From positions 4,402,001-4,466,000 of the forward strand of contig OZ245815.1 in the NCBI GenBank assembly GCA_965228425.1: a stretch of 64,000 bases of DNA, in the 5' to 3' direction. Origin of the DNA: JAJFJD01 sp965228425. Its GTDB lineage: Bacteria; Pseudomonadota; Alphaproteobacteria; UBA8366. The notes under the pieces were generated by a model, which was given only the letters and a program-made list of their open reading frames with translations, was not told the origin of the DNA and ran no database searches. How positions within the stretch are numbered: the first letter of the stretch is position 1; each line of letters begins with the position of its first letter. This document shows, in pieces, positions 8,694 to 18,043 of the stretch. The position numbers were made by a program, and so were the translations under genes.

Positions 8694-10079
8694 CTAGGAC
8701 GCGGCGGCGGCGACCTTCTGACCCTGATCCGCGCGCTGTTCCTTCAGCGCCTCGGAAATCAAGAAAGCCAACTCCAGCGCCTGCATCGCGTTCAATCGCG
8801 GATCGCAATGCGTGTGATAGCGCTGCGACAAGCCATCGTCGTCGATCGCCTGCGCCCCGCCAAGGCATTCCGTGACGTCCTGACCGGTCATCTCCACATG
8901 GATACCGCCGGCATAGCTGCCCTCGGCACTGTGAACGGCGAACACCTGCCGGACTTCCGACAGGATGCGGTCGAACGGGCGCGTTTTATAGCCGGTCGAC
9001 GCCTTGATGGTGTTGCCGTGCATCGGGTCCGACGACCAGACGACGGAGAATCCCTCGCGTTGGACCGCGCGGATGAGCGCCGGAAGGTATTTCTCGACGT
9101 TCTCGTGTCCCATTCGAGAGATCAGCGTGATACGGCCCGGTTCGTTCTCCGGGTTCAGCGTCTCGATAAGCTTCATCAGGTCGTCGGTTTCAAGCGTCGG
9201 CCCGCATTTGATGCCGATGGGGTTCTCGATGCCCCGGAAGAATTCCACATGCGCGCCATCGGGCTGCCGCGTGCGGTCACCGATCCAAACCAGATGCGCC
9301 GAACAGTCGTACCATCCGCCGGTCAGGCTATCCTGCCGCGTCAACGCTTCCTCGTAGCGCAGCAAGAGGCCCTCATGGCTGGTGTAGAACTCGGTCTCGC
9401 GCAACTGCGCCACGGCGTCGCCGGTCAGCCCACAGGCCCCCATGAAGTCGAGCGTCTCGCCGATCCGCTCCGCCAGCGCTTCGTAGCGTTCGCCTTCCGG
9501 GCTGTCGGCAACGAAATCCAGGTTCCACTGATGGACTTTGTGGAGGTCGGCGAATCCGCCCTGCGCGAAAGCGCGCAGCAGGTTCAGCGTCGCCGATGCC
9601 TGATGATAGGCCTTCAGCATCCGTTCGGGATCGGGCTCCCGCCGGCCGGTTTCGAATTCGATGCCGTTAACGATGTCGCCGCGATAGCTCGGCAACTCGA
9701 CGCCGTCCTGCACCTCGACCGGCTCGGACCGCGGCTTGGCGAACTGCCCGGCCATGCGCCCGACCTTCACCACCGGAACCGCGGCCCCGAAGGTCAGCAC
9801 CACCGCCATCTGCAGGATGACGCGAAACGTGTCGCGGATGTTATTGGCGCTGAATTCGGCGAAGCTCTCGGCGCAATCGCCGCCCTGAAGCAGGAAAGCC
9901 TTGCCCTCGGCTACATTGGCCAATTGCTGTTTAAGACGCCGCGCTTCACCGGCGAAGACCAGCGGCGGTTGCCGCCGAAGCTCCGCCTCGACCGCTTCGA
10001 CCTTTGCGCTGTCGCCATACTCCGGCACCTGTAGTATCGGAAGTCCGCGCCAGCTATCCGGTGTCCAATCCTGGGCCAT
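8694..10079 (-). CDS. class II 3-deoxy-7-phosphoheptulonate synthase
   Basis: First enzyme of the shikimate pathway, joining phosphoenolpyruvate and erythrose 4-phosphate. The class II (plant/mycobacterial/PhzC-type) form is clear from WRGLPILQVPEY near the start, LLQGGDCAESF, KVGRMAGQFAKPRS, YRGDIVNG, FFRGIENPIGIKCGP, WSSDPMHGNT and GGIHVEMTGQDVTECLGG. The conserved Cys in GGDCAE and the His and Glu/Asp residues in the later motifs are metal and substrate ligands in this family. The frame extends upstream to 10211, but the ATG at 10079 gives the standard N-terminus MAQDWTPDSWRGLP, 461 residues, behind a GAGAGG ribosome-binding site. It diverges from the sirtuin gene. Confidence 0.95.
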   Translation of the reverse strand: MAQDWTPDSWRGLPILQVPEYGDSAKVEAVEAELRRQPPLVFAGEARRLKQQLANVAEGKAFLLQGGDCAESFAEFSANNIRDTFRVILQMAVVLTFGAAVPVVKVGRMAGQFAKPRSEPVEVQDGVELPSYRGDIVNGIEFETGRREPDPERMLKAYHQASATLNLLRAFAQGGFADLHKVHQWNLDFVADSPEGERYEALAERIGETLDFMGACGLTGDAVAQLRETEFYTSHEGLLLRYEEALTRQDSLTGGWYDCSAHLVWIGDRTRQPDGAHVEFFRGIENPIGIKCGPTLETDDLMKLIETLNPENEPGRITLISRMGHENVEKYLPALIRAVQREGFSVVWSSDPMHGNTIKASTGYKTRPFDRILSEVRQVFAVHSAEGSYAGGIHVEMTGQDVTECLGGAQAIDDDGLSQRYHTHCDPRLNAMQALELAFLISEALKEQRADQGQKVAAAAS

Positions 10080-10228
10080 GATCAGCCTCTCATCTTTCAT
10101 TCGCTCCCACCAAGACGGTGCTTTTACGCCCTTTGCACCCCGTTTTCCACCGCTAAAGGGGCTTAAACCCGCCGTTCCTGCTAAGATGACATAGAGTGGT
10201 TCCACGACCAAACCAGGAAAGCGAGGGC

Positions 10229-10987
10229 ATGAACGAGAACGCGAATAGGGCAGAAGCGCTCCGGCGGCTGCTCGACGACAGCCAACGCGCCGTCATTTTC
10301 ACCGGTGCGGGCATCAGTACGGAATCCGGCATCCCCGATTTCCGTAGTCCCGGCGGCGTTTGGGAGAAGTACAAGCCGGTGATGTACGACGACTTCATGG
10401 CATCCGATGACGCCAAGCGCGAATACTGGCGTCAGCGGTTTGCCCGGGCCGGCGACATGCGGGAAGCGGAACCAAACCGCGGGCACCGGGCGGTCGAAAA
10501 GCTGGTGCGAAGCGGCAAAGTCTCTTCGGTCATCACGCAGAATATCGACGGGCTGCACCAGAAATCCGGCGTTCCCGACGAACAAGTCATCGAACTGCAC
10601 GGCAACTCGACCTACTCGACCTGCCTGAACTGCGGGCAGCGACACGAAAACGATCCGATCCGCGAGGCCTTCCTCGCCGACGAAACATTGCCGGTCTGCG
10701 ATGCCTGCGGCGGCGTGGTGAAGACGGCGACGATCTCCTTCGGCCAGGCGATGCCGGAAGACGCGATGCGCACGGCGCAGGTCGAAACGCTGCAATGCGA
10801 TCTTTTCATCTCGATCGGATCGTCGTTGGTGGTCTACCCGGCAGCCGGATTTCCGCTGATTGCCAAGGAGCACGGCGCATCGATGGTCATCCTGAACCGC
10901 GAACCAACCGATCTGGACCGTTACGCCGATCTTGTTCTCAACGAGGAAATCGGCCCCACCCTGGGCGACGCGGTCGGCGTGAACTGA
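10229..10987 (+). CDS. cobB: NAD-dependent protein deacylase (sirtuin)
   Basis: Sir2-family enzyme, 252 residues, removing acyl groups from lysine with consumption of NAD. Signatures in order are FTGAGISTESGIPDFRSPGG (NAD binding), TQNIDGLHQKSG (catalytic region), ELHGN with the catalytic His, and a zinc module formed by CLNCG and CDACGG. Two further motifs, ISIGSSLVVYPA and ILNREPTDLD, complete the Rossmann fold. The ATG at 10229 is chosen because an AGGAAAGCGAGG Shine-Dalgarno region precedes it; an upstream GTG at 10196 lacks one. The motif after GISTESGI reads PDFRSPGGVWEKY; whether it prefers deacetylation or desuccinylation is undecided. Confidence 0.93.
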   Translation: MNENANRAEALRRLLDDSQRAVIFTGAGISTESGIPDFRSPGGVWEKYKPVMYDDFMASDDAKREYWRQRFARAGDMREAEPNRGHRAVEKLVRSGKVSSVITQNIDGLHQKSGVPDEQVIELHGNSTYSTCLNCGQRHENDPIREAFLADETLPVCDACGGVVKTATISFGQAMPEDAMRTAQVETLQCDLFISIGSSLVVYPAAGFPLIAKEHGASMVILNREPTDLDRYADLVLNEEIGPTLGDAVGVN

Positions 10988-11088
10988 GGAACCGGACAGC
11001 ACCGGCGTTCACTTGCCCCTCACGTAGATTTCAATAACAGTCTATCTTCGTTGCTGTTTTATTGACCGGCCTGACCATGGGGAGAGAG

Positions 11089-13353
11089 ATGGCCAACAGC
11101 GCCATATCGGATTCGTCACTTGGCGCACGCCTGCGGCTGCTGATGTACAACGTGCTCGGCGGCCTGACGTGCAGTGCCAATCTTTTCCCGATCGTCATGG
11201 GATCGGGCTTGGTGGCGGTCGCCCCACTCGGTCCGGAATACACCTCGGTCGGGATCGCCGCCGGCATCAGCGCCGGTGTCATCGGCGTTTTCGCGGCATC
11301 GGTCACGAGCAAGTCGCAATCACTGATATCGCTGCCGAAGTCTTCGCTCGCCATCCTAGTCGCCGGCCTGTTCGCGCAATTCGCCGAAGATCCGGCAATT
11401 CAGACGCTGGTGAATGCCTATCAGGGCGATCTGGCGATCTTCTACATGGGCACGATCGCGATCTGCATCATGCTCGCCGGCGTGCTGCAGATCCTGTTCG
11501 CGGTGTTGCGGCTCGGCGTGCTGGTGACCTTCATTCCCTATCCGGTGGTCGCGGGCTTCATGAATGGCATCGCCTGCCTCATTTTCCTGGGCCAACTTCC
11601 CGTCGTCCTCGGGGCCAATCCCGGCGATGGCGTCGCGCAGGTCATCGAAACCGACAACGAGATGCTTGGCGTGGCGGCGCTGATCGGCCTTGCCTGCTAC
11701 CTCGCAATCATACTGATGCGGCGCTTCTTCAAACGGACACCCAATGCGCTGATCGGAATCTGCGTTGGGGTGCTGGTGTACCAGTTGATTTTCCCGACCC
11801 AACCGGTCGATACGGTCGCGGCGGCGACCAGCGAAATCCAAGCCGGCATTCCCCTTCCCGGCACATATCTTGAAATATTCTCGTTGCTCAACTCCGAGCA
11901 GATTTTGGAACTGCTGATGAAAATCGCGGGCACCGCCATGGTGATCGCATTGATCGGATCGTTCCAATCGCTGGTCAGTTTGACCGTCGTCGACACGTTG
12001 CAAGGTGTCCGGACCGACCGAAACCGCGAGTTGGTCGCGCAGGGTGTCGGACTGATCGCGTCCGGCGCATTCGGCGGGCTGCCGAGCAGCGGATCGATCG
12101 GCATTACCCGAATGATTCACGAGATCGGCGGCGTCGCGAAAGCGGTGACGCTGATTTCCGGCTTGTTGTTGTTGTTCATCGTGACCCAGGTCCCCTGGAT
12201 CATGGAGTACATACCGAAGGCCGCGATTGCGGCCGTGATCATGTTCGGCTCCATCGCGATCATCGACGGCTGGTCCCGGCAGTTATTCCTCCGCGTGATC
12301 ATTCATCGAACGTCGAATGTCAGCCGCGCCCTGCTGCTCAGCTTTTCCGTCAGCCTGTTCGTCACCGGCATGGTCCTGGTCGTCGGCATCATCGAAGCCA
12401 TTATCGCCGGAATGATCATCTCATTGCTGGTGTTCTTCCAGCGTAGCCGCGAACTGGTCCTTCGCCGCAGTACTTACGGCGACACGATCCATTCGCGAAC
12501 CGAGCGCGCCAGCGACGAAACCGAATATCTCAATGAACATGGCGGGCAGATCGCGATCTTTGAAATCCAAGGGCCCGTCTTCTTCGGCACCGCCGATCAG
12601 CTCGCCGAGGATATCGAGAAAGTGTTGCAGGAGGTGGAGACGGTCATCCTGGATTTCCGCCGTGTCTCCGATATCGACGCTAGCGGCGCCTTCGTGCTGC
12701 GGCGGTTCGACAACCTTTTCGACCGGTACGACAAGACGCTGTTGTTGAGCCACATCCCCTATGGCGAGGGCATGCGGGAATTCCTCATCAATATGGGGGT
12801 CGAACGGCCCTACCGCGAAAGTCGCGTCCATGACGATCTGGACACCGCCCTGCGCCACGCCGAAGACGACATCCTGAGCCGCAAGTACATCTGCCGGATC
12901 GGCGAGGACGAGGTGCCGCTGCGCGACTTCGCCATTCTGGCAAACTTCACACCCGGCGAATTGAAGGCGCTGGAATCGAGCATGACGAAATGCACCTACG
13001 AAGCCGGGACGCCGCTGATCGAATACGGCGACGAGTCGGACTTCATGATCTTTCTGCTCCAGGGCAGCGTTCGCATCCAGCGCATGATCGAGGGCGAGGA
13101 GCGCGCGCTGCATTTGGCGACGCGCCGCCCCGGCGTGATCCTCGGCGAGATGGCGCTGCTGACCGATCAACCGCGGACCGCGGACGTCATCGCCGAAACC
13201 GACGTCATCGGCTACCGGCTGGAAAAGGTCGACTTCGAGAAATTCTGCGAGATGCAGCCGCGCGCCGCGATACACCTGGTCAAGAATATCGCGAGCATCC
13301 TCTCCTACCGTGTAAACGATATGCTGGGCGCGATCGAAAACCTCGAAAAATAG
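11089..13353 (+). CDS. SulP-family anion transporter with STAS and cyclic-nucleotide-binding domains
   Basis: 754 residues in three parts. About 25-440 is a SulP (SLC26-type) membrane domain with 11-14 hydrophobic segments, including GLPSSGSIGITRMIHEIGG. About 470-590 is a STAS domain (FEIQGPVFFGTADQL...VILDFRRVSDIDASGAF). About 610-745 is a cNMP-binding domain with the phosphate-binding cassette GEMALLTDQPRTADV, whose Glu and Arg are intact. SulP proteins carry sulfate, bicarbonate or dicarboxylates; the substrate here is unknown. The cNMP domain suggests gating by cAMP or cGMP. The frame is open to a TTG at 11062. ATG 11089 is preferred because GGGGAGAG lies directly before it, though ATG 11077 cannot be excluded. 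Confidence 0.9.
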   Translation: MANSAISDSSLGARLRLLMYNVLGGLTCSANLFPIVMGSGLVAVAPLGPEYTSVGIAAGISAGVIGVFAASVTSKSQSLISLPKSSLAILVAGLFAQFAEDPAIQTLVNAYQGDLAIFYMGTIAICIMLAGVLQILFAVLRLGVLVTFIPYPVVAGFMNGIACLIFLGQLPVVLGANPGDGVAQVIETDNEMLGVAALIGLACYLAIILMRRFFKRTPNALIGICVGVLVYQLIFPTQPVDTVAAATSEIQAGIPLPGTYLEIFSLLNSEQILELLMKIAGTAMVIALIGSFQSLVSLTVVDTLQGVRTDRNRELVAQGVGLIASGAFGGLPSSGSIGITRMIHEIGGVAKAVTLISGLLLLFIVTQVPWIMEYIPKAAIAAVIMFGSIAIIDGWSRQLFLRVIIHRTSNVSRALLLSFSVSLFVTGMVLVVGIIEAIIAGMIISLLVFFQRSRELVLRRSTYGDTIHSRTERASDETEYLNEHGGQIAIFEIQGPVFFGTADQLAEDIEKVLQEVETVILDFRRVSDIDASGAFVLRRFDNLFDRYDKTLLLSHIPYGEGMREFLINMGVERPYRESRVHDDLDTALRHAEDDILSRKYICRIGEDEVPLRDFAILANFTPGELKALESSMTKCTYEAGTPLIEYGDESDFMIFLLQGSVRIQRMIEGEERALHLATRRPGVILGEMALLTDQPRTADVIAETDVIGYRLEKVDFEKFCEMQPRAAIHLVKNIASILSYRVNDMLGAIENLEK

Positions 13354-13379
13354 TCCGGCCGGGAACACATGGCGGACTA
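13346..13379 (-). terminator. Terminator of the CPA2 antiporter gene
   Basis: TAGTCCG (13351-13357) and CGGACTA (13373-13379) form a 7-bp stem with a 15-nt loop. On the minus strand it is followed by TTTTT (complement of 13346-13350). The stem contains both convergent stop codons, that of the SulP gene and that of the antiporter. The long loop lowers confidence. Confidence 0.45.
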
Positions 13380-15158
13380 TCCGGTCTTCTCGTCCTCCTT
13401 GTCCTGGGCCAGGATTTCTTCCAATTCCCGCGCCCATTCCCGCGACTGCGCAGCGACCTTGGCGGGATCCTGCATCCCGTGCTGTTCGACCAATCTCGCC
13501 TCGTCATGCTCTTGGAACATCTGCACCGTGTGTTCGGCTTCGCTGTCGGAAAATCCGAGATTGGTCAGCGCGTACCGAGCGGTCTCCAGACTGGAATGAA
13601 AAGTTTCGCGCCAGATGCGCGTAACGCCCACATCCATGAGCCGATACGCATGCTGCCGGTTGCGCGCCCGCGCAAGTACTTCAAGGTTCGGAAAATTCTC
13701 AACCACGGCCCGTGCGATGCGAACCGAAGTGTCGGCGTTATCGACCGCGATGACAAAAATCTTGGCCTTGCTAGCACCGGCGGCGCGCAACAGATCGGCG
13801 CGCCCCGCGTCACCGTAATAGACCTTGTTGCCATAGTTCGCGACGAAGTCCACCTGCTGGGAATCCGCTTCGAGTGCGGTGAATGCAATTTTCTGCGCCT
13901 GTAGAATTCGTCCGATGATCTGCCCGAACCGCCCGAAGCCGGCGATGATGACTTTGTTATCTTCGTCCTCAGGCACGTCATACGGCTTGTCCGACGTGTC
14001 CACCATCCACGCGGCAAGACTGCGCTCGTAAAGCACGTACAATACCGGCGTCAACGCCATCGAGAAGGTGACGACCAGAATCAAAAGTTCCGACAGGCTG
14101 CTTGGAACGACGGCAGCGGCGACGGCAATCGTCAGAATGACGAAAGCAAATTCACCCCCTTGCGACAGCGAGATCCCCAGATAGGCCCCCGACCGCGGCG
14201 GATGACCGGAAACCGCTCCGAGGCCATACAACACCGCAAACTTCAGGGCCGTCAGGCCGAGCACAAGCGCGAGCACCAACCATAGTTCGGTCGCCAGGAG
14301 TCCGAAATTCACCGACATGCCGACAGCGATGAAGAATAATCCCAGCAGCAGACCCTTGAACGGCTCGATGTCCGCCTCCAGTGCGTGCCGGAATTCGGAA
14401 TCGGCCAGCAACACCCCGGCAAGGAAGGCGCCGAGCGCCATGGACAAGCCGGCCCCATCCATGATCAACGCGGTGCCGATCACCGTCAGCAGCCCGCAGG
14501 CGGTGAAGACTTCATGAATGCCGGATCGGGCGACGAGCCGGAAGACGTGGCGCAAGGCAAAGCGACCGACGACGATGACGGCCGCGATTATCCCGGCGAC
14601 CTTCGCCACGCCGATCAGAACATCCATCGCCGTAAGCGCGCCCGCATCGTTGACGCCCAACAACGGCACCAGCGCCAAAACCGGAATCACCGCGATGTCC
14701 TGGAATAACAGGATGGAAAACGCGGTCCGGCCATGCCGCGTCGTCATCTGTTTCTTCTCGGCCAACAGTTGCAGGGCAAAAGCCGTCGACGACAAGGACA
14801 GGGCCAGCCCGGTAACGAGTGCCGCCCGCCATTCCAATCCGAACGCCAACGCAACCGCTGCGATCAGCAATGCGGTAATCGTTACCTGCAATCCGCCCAG
14901 CCCGAACACAGGTCGGCGCATCGTCCACAGCCGTGATGGCTGCAGTTCGAGGCCGATCACGAACAGCAACAGGACGACACCGAATTCTGCGAAGTGCAGA
15001 ATATTCTCGACGTCGCTGACCAGGCCGAGCCCCCATGGTCCAATCGCCGCACCCGCCGCCAGATAGCCCAACACCGAGCCGAGGCCGAGCCGCCGCGAGA
15101 TCGGCACGGCGATGACCGCGGCGCCGAGAAAGACCGCCGATTGCACTAGGAGCGACAT
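13377..15158 (-). CDS. CPA2-family monovalent cation:proton antiporter (KefB/KefC-like)
   Basis: 593 residues. The N-terminal two thirds (about 1-385) hold some 12 hydrophobic segments of a Na/H-exchanger domain, with FLGAAVIAVPISRRLGLGSVLGYLAAGA at the start and VLLLFVIGLELQPSRLW in the third helix. A TrkA-N/RCK domain follows, with the nucleotide motif IIAGFGRFGQIIGR at about 405-420 and a KVYYGDAGRADLL strand. The acidic, Glu/Lys-rich tail (EELEEILAQDKEDEK) is cytoplasmic. By family it exports K+ (or Na+) in exchange for protons, gated through RCK ligand binding. No KefF/KefG partner gene is adjacent. It is convergent with the SulP gene. Confidence 0.92.
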   Translation of the reverse strand: MSLLVQSAVFLGAAVIAVPISRRLGLGSVLGYLAAGAAIGPWGLGLVSDVENILHFAEFGVVLLLFVIGLELQPSRLWTMRRPVFGLGGLQVTITALLIAAVALAFGLEWRAALVTGLALSLSSTAFALQLLAEKKQMTTRHGRTAFSILLFQDIAVIPVLALVPLLGVNDAGALTAMDVLIGVAKVAGIIAAVIVVGRFALRHVFRLVARSGIHEVFTACGLLTVIGTALIMDGAGLSMALGAFLAGVLLADSEFRHALEADIEPFKGLLLGLFFIAVGMSVNFGLLATELWLVLALVLGLTALKFAVLYGLGAVSGHPPRSGAYLGISLSQGGEFAFVILTIAVAAAVVPSSLSELLILVVTFSMALTPVLYVLYERSLAAWMVDTSDKPYDVPEDEDNKVIIAGFGRFGQIIGRILQAQKIAFTALEADSQQVDFVANYGNKVYYGDAGRADLLRAAGASKAKIFVIAVDNADTSVRIARAVVENFPNLEVLARARNRQHAYRLMDVGVTRIWRETFHSSLETARYALTNLGFSDSEAEHTVQMFQEHDEARLVEQHGMQDPAKVAAQSREWARELEEILAQDKEDEKTG

Positions 15159-15203
15159 GACCGCTCCGATCGATCTTGGTGAATACGCTGCCGGATCGCT
15201 CGA

Positions 15204-16082
15204 TCAGTCCTTCGGCAACGGAATGAACTCATCGTCGTCCACAACCTCGGCAAACTTTTTCTCCTCCCAATCGCGTTTCGCCTGCTCGATCCGGTCGGGC
15301 CGGCTCGACACGAAATTCCACCAGATATGACGCGGCCCATCCGCCGCCTCGCCGCCCAGCACCATAACCCGCGCATCGGCCGCGGCCCGAACGTCGATCG
15401 CGTCGCCCGGTCTGAAGACCATCAGGCTCCCCGCCTCGTAATCCTCGCCATCCACCGCAACCGACCCTTCGAGGACATAAACCGCGCGTTCTTCATGCTC
15501 CGGCGGGATCGGCAATGTCGAGCCGGCAGCGATCTGCACGTCCGCGTAGACCGTTTCCGAAAACACCTGCACCGGCGACCGCCTGCCCCAGCCGGTGCCG
15601 GCGATCAAGGTTGCGGTCAAACCATCGCCGTCCAACGTCGGCAGCGCCTCCGCGCCGAAATGCTCGAAGAAAGGTTCCGCCTCTTCATACGGTTGCGGCA
15701 GGGCGAGCCACGTCTGCAGACCATAAAGGCTTGAGCCGCCCGGACGCAGCGCATCGGGCGTGCGCTCCGAATGCGCGATACCCGATCCGGCCGTCATCCA
15801 GTTCACCTCGCCGGGCCGGATGTTTTGGATCGACCCGACGCTGTCGCGATGCATGATCTCGCCGTCCAACAGCCACGTCACCGTGGACAATCCGATATGC
15901 GGATGCGGCCGCACATCGACCCCGGTGCCGTCTTCGAAAGCCGTCGGGCCCATTTGATCCAGGAAGATGAACGGCCCGACCATCCGCCGCCGCGACGACG
16001 GCAAAACCCGTTTGACCTCGAACCCGCCGAGGTCCGTCGACCGCGGCACGATGACCGTTTCAACCAATGACTCTGGTGGCAT
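15204..16082 (-). CDS. pirin family protein
   Basis: 292-residue bicupin. The N-terminal cupin carries the metal motif RPHPHIGLSTVTWLLDGEIMHRDSLG-like (here HRDSVG), with His-x-His and further His and Glu ligands in HSERTP; the second cupin includes YVLEGSVAVDGEDYEAGSL. Bacterial pirins are iron proteins, some with quercetinase activity and some binding regulatory partners; the specific role is not deducible. The frame is open to 16130, but ATG 16082 follows a GAAGAGGGG ribosome-binding site and yields the normal start MPPESLVETVIVPR. It lies 113 bp downstream of the LysR gene on the same strand. Confidence 0.92.
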   Translation of the reverse strand: MPPESLVETVIVPRSTDLGGFEVKRVLPSSRRRMVGPFIFLDQMGPTAFEDGTGVDVRPHPHIGLSTVTWLLDGEIMHRDSVGSIQNIRPGEVNWMTAGSGIAHSERTPDALRPGGSSLYGLQTWLALPQPYEEAEPFFEHFGAEALPTLDGDGLTATLIAGTGWGRRSPVQVFSETVYADVQIAAGSTLPIPPEHEERAVYVLEGSVAVDGEDYEAGSLMVFRPGDAIDVRAAADARVMVLGGEAADGPRHIWWNFVSSRPDRIEQAKRDWEEKKFAEVVDDDEFIPLPKD

Positions 16083-16195
16083 AGTCCCCTCTTCCCGCCG
16101 GTTCCGCAGCGGTCGCTGCAAACGATACATGCCGATCTAGGTGTTCGGCGCGCTGTTTCCACCCGTGTTGCAACCGAAAACCGAATGGAACCCTT

Positions 16196-17074
16196 CTATG
16201 CCGCGACCGCGGCGGCCGCCAGCCACGCGACGAAGGCCTCTGCACGCGGATCATCGCGGACCGGACGCAGCGCCACATAATGAAAACCGCTCTCGATATA
16301 TCCCAGCGGTGCGACCAGCCGGCCGGTGACAATATCGTCATCCACCAAGGGCCGCGGCCCGATGGCGACGCCCAGCCCGGACGCAGCCGCCTGCAGCATG
16401 TAATAGAAATGCTCGAATCGATCGCCGGATGCGGCATCGATATCCGTGCGACCGGCGGCGGCGAGCCAATCGGACCATGCCGTCTCCCGCGTCTCGGTGT
16501 GCAGCAACGGCGCCCGCGCCAAATCGTCGACACTTCGGATTTCCAACGTCGTCTGCAGCTCCGGGCTCAACACCGGGCCCACCTCTTCACCGAAGATCGG
16601 CGTGGTGATCATATCGCCGGGCCAGGGCGGCTGCAGGGTGCGGATGGCAAGATCGGCGGAGTCCTGCGCAAAATCGACCGGCCCATCGGATTCGGATAAC
16701 CGGATTTCGATGTCCGGGTGCCGCGAGCGGAATTCATGCAGGCGCGGAATCAGCCATCGGATGATAAAGGTGCCGATGCAGGATACCAGCAAGGCGCCGG
16801 ATGCGGACGGCCGCACCCGCTCCACCCCCGTCTCGATGAGGTCAAAGGCCGAGGACAACGTCGGCAACAATCGCGCCCCCGCTTCCGTCAAGGCAACGCC
16901 TGTGCCGGCGCGTCGAAAGAGTTTCACGCCCAATGCCTGTTCGAGTTGCTTGACCTGGCGGCTGACCGCGCCGTGGGTGACGCAGAGTTCCGCCGCCGCA
17001 TCGACGATGCGGCCATGCCGCGCCGCGGACTCGAAAGCCCGGAGCGCATTCAGCGGCGGCAACGTTCGCGTCAT
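16196..17074 (-). CDS. LysR-family transcriptional regulator (GcvA-like)
   Basis: 292 residues. The N-terminal winged helix-turn-helix reads LNALRAFESAARHGRIVDAAAELCVTHGAVSRQVKQLEQALGVKLF, the sequence style of the GcvA/AmpR branch. The periplasmic-binding-like effector domain covers about 90-290 (GALLVSCIGTFIIRWLIPRL, then DLAIRTL). A perfect 9-bp inverted repeat abuts its start codon, so autoregulation and control of the divergent EamA exporter gene are likely. The pirin gene lies downstream on the same strand and could be co-transcribed. The effector is unknown. Confidence 0.93.
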   Translation of the reverse strand: MTRTLPPLNALRAFESAARHGRIVDAAAELCVTHGAVSRQVKQLEQALGVKLFRRAGTGVALTEAGARLLPTLSSAFDLIETGVERVRPSASGALLVSCIGTFIIRWLIPRLHEFRSRHPDIEIRLSESDGPVDFAQDSADLAIRTLQPPWPGDMITTPIFGEEVGPVLSPELQTTLEIRSVDDLARAPLLHTETRETAWSDWLAAAGRTDIDAASGDRFEHFYYMLQAAASGLGVAIGPRPLVDDDIVTGRLVAPLGYIESGFHYVALRPVRDDPRAEAFVAWLAAAAVAA

Positions 17075-17099
17075 ATTATGTGAGATAATATCACATAAT
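17075..17099. promoter_or_regulatory. Palindromic operator between the LysR gene and the EamA gene
   Basis: ATTATGTGA and TCACATAAT are perfect inverted repeats separated by GATAATA. The centre contains a T-N11-A dyad, the signature of LysR binding sites. The left arm touches the LysR start codon (17072-17074), and the EamA ATG is 91 bp to the right, so one site could serve both divergent genes. Confidence 0.7.
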
Positions 17100-17190
17100 C
17101 GGTGACTTTAAATCGATTTTGCATTCTTGAATAAACATTTAGACACATTCACTTACTTCTATCTCTAAATTACTCACACAGTTTGCCTGC

Positions 17191-18033
17191 ATGGAATCCC
17201 TAGTTTTCTTCGCCGTTTTAGCCGCCGCCGCAATGCATGCGGGATGGAATGCGGTCGTGAAGGCGGGCGCGGATCGATTGACGACCATGACGATCGTGTC
17301 GCTGTCGTCGGGTTCGCTATCGGCGCTGTTTCTGCCCTTCGTCGTATGGCCGGCCGGGCCGGTCTGGTATTGGCTGGGTGCGTCGACGCTGCTTCACACC
17401 GGTTACAAGATTTTCCTGCTGCGCGCCTACGCCGCCGGCGACCTTGTGCAGGTCTATCCCCTGGCGCGGGGGACCGCGCCGCTGATCGTCGCGGTCGTCA
17501 GCGTGATCTTCCTGTCCGACGGCGTCACGCTCAGCCTGTTCACGGGCATCGCCATCCTGGTCGGCGGCATCTGGTTGATGGCGTTGCGCGGCGGCGCGGG
17601 TGTCCGCCGGTTGAACCGATCGGCGGTTCTCGCCGCGTTCTGCACCTCCTGTTTCATCGCGTCCTATACGCTGGTCGACGGGATCGGCGCCCGCGAAGCG
17701 GCGTCCGCGCTGAGTTTCGCGGTATACCTGTTCGTCTTGGATGGTCTCTTGATGGGCGTCTTCTATGTCCAGCAGCGCGGCTTCACACGCATTCGCGTGC
17801 CGCGCCAAACCTGGGCAAGCGGCAGTATCGGAGGAGCGCTCTCGCTGGGCGCATACTGGATCGTTATCTGGGCGATGACCCAGGCGCCGATCGCCGCCGT
17901 CGCCGCCCTGCGCGAAACCAGCGTGCTGTTCGCCGTCGCCATCGCGACCATCGTGATGAAGGAAAAGCTGACCGGCTGGCGCATCGCCGCCGCCCTGCTG
18001 ATCACCGGCGGCGTGGGCGTGTTGCGGTTATAG
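17191..18033 (+). CDS. EamA/DMT-superfamily transporter
   Basis: 280 residues, almost entirely hydrophobic, with about ten predicted helices in two EamA repeats. The first repeat has AMHAGWNAVVKAGADR and YAAGDLVQVYPLARGTAPLIV; the second has SLGAYWIVIWAMTQAPIAAVAALRETSVLFAVAIA, the typical last-but-one hairpin. Family members export amino acids or other small metabolites. It is divergent from the LysR gene, with the palindromic operator in the gap, so it is the likely regulated target. Its stop is 10 bp from the convergent glutathione reductase stop. Confidence 0.9.
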   Translation: MESLVFFAVLAAAAMHAGWNAVVKAGADRLTTMTIVSLSSGSLSALFLPFVVWPAGPVWYWLGASTLLHTGYKIFLLRAYAAGDLVQVYPLARGTAPLIVAVVSVIFLSDGVTLSLFTGIAILVGGIWLMALRGGAGVRRLNRSAVLAAFCTSCFIASYTLVDGIGAREAASALSFAVYLFVLDGLLMGVFYVQQRGFTRIRVPRQTWASGSIGGALSLGAYWIVIWAMTQAPIAAVAALRETSVLFAVAIATIVMKEKLTGWRIAAALLITGGVGVLRL

Positions 18034-18043
18034 CTCGAATTCC

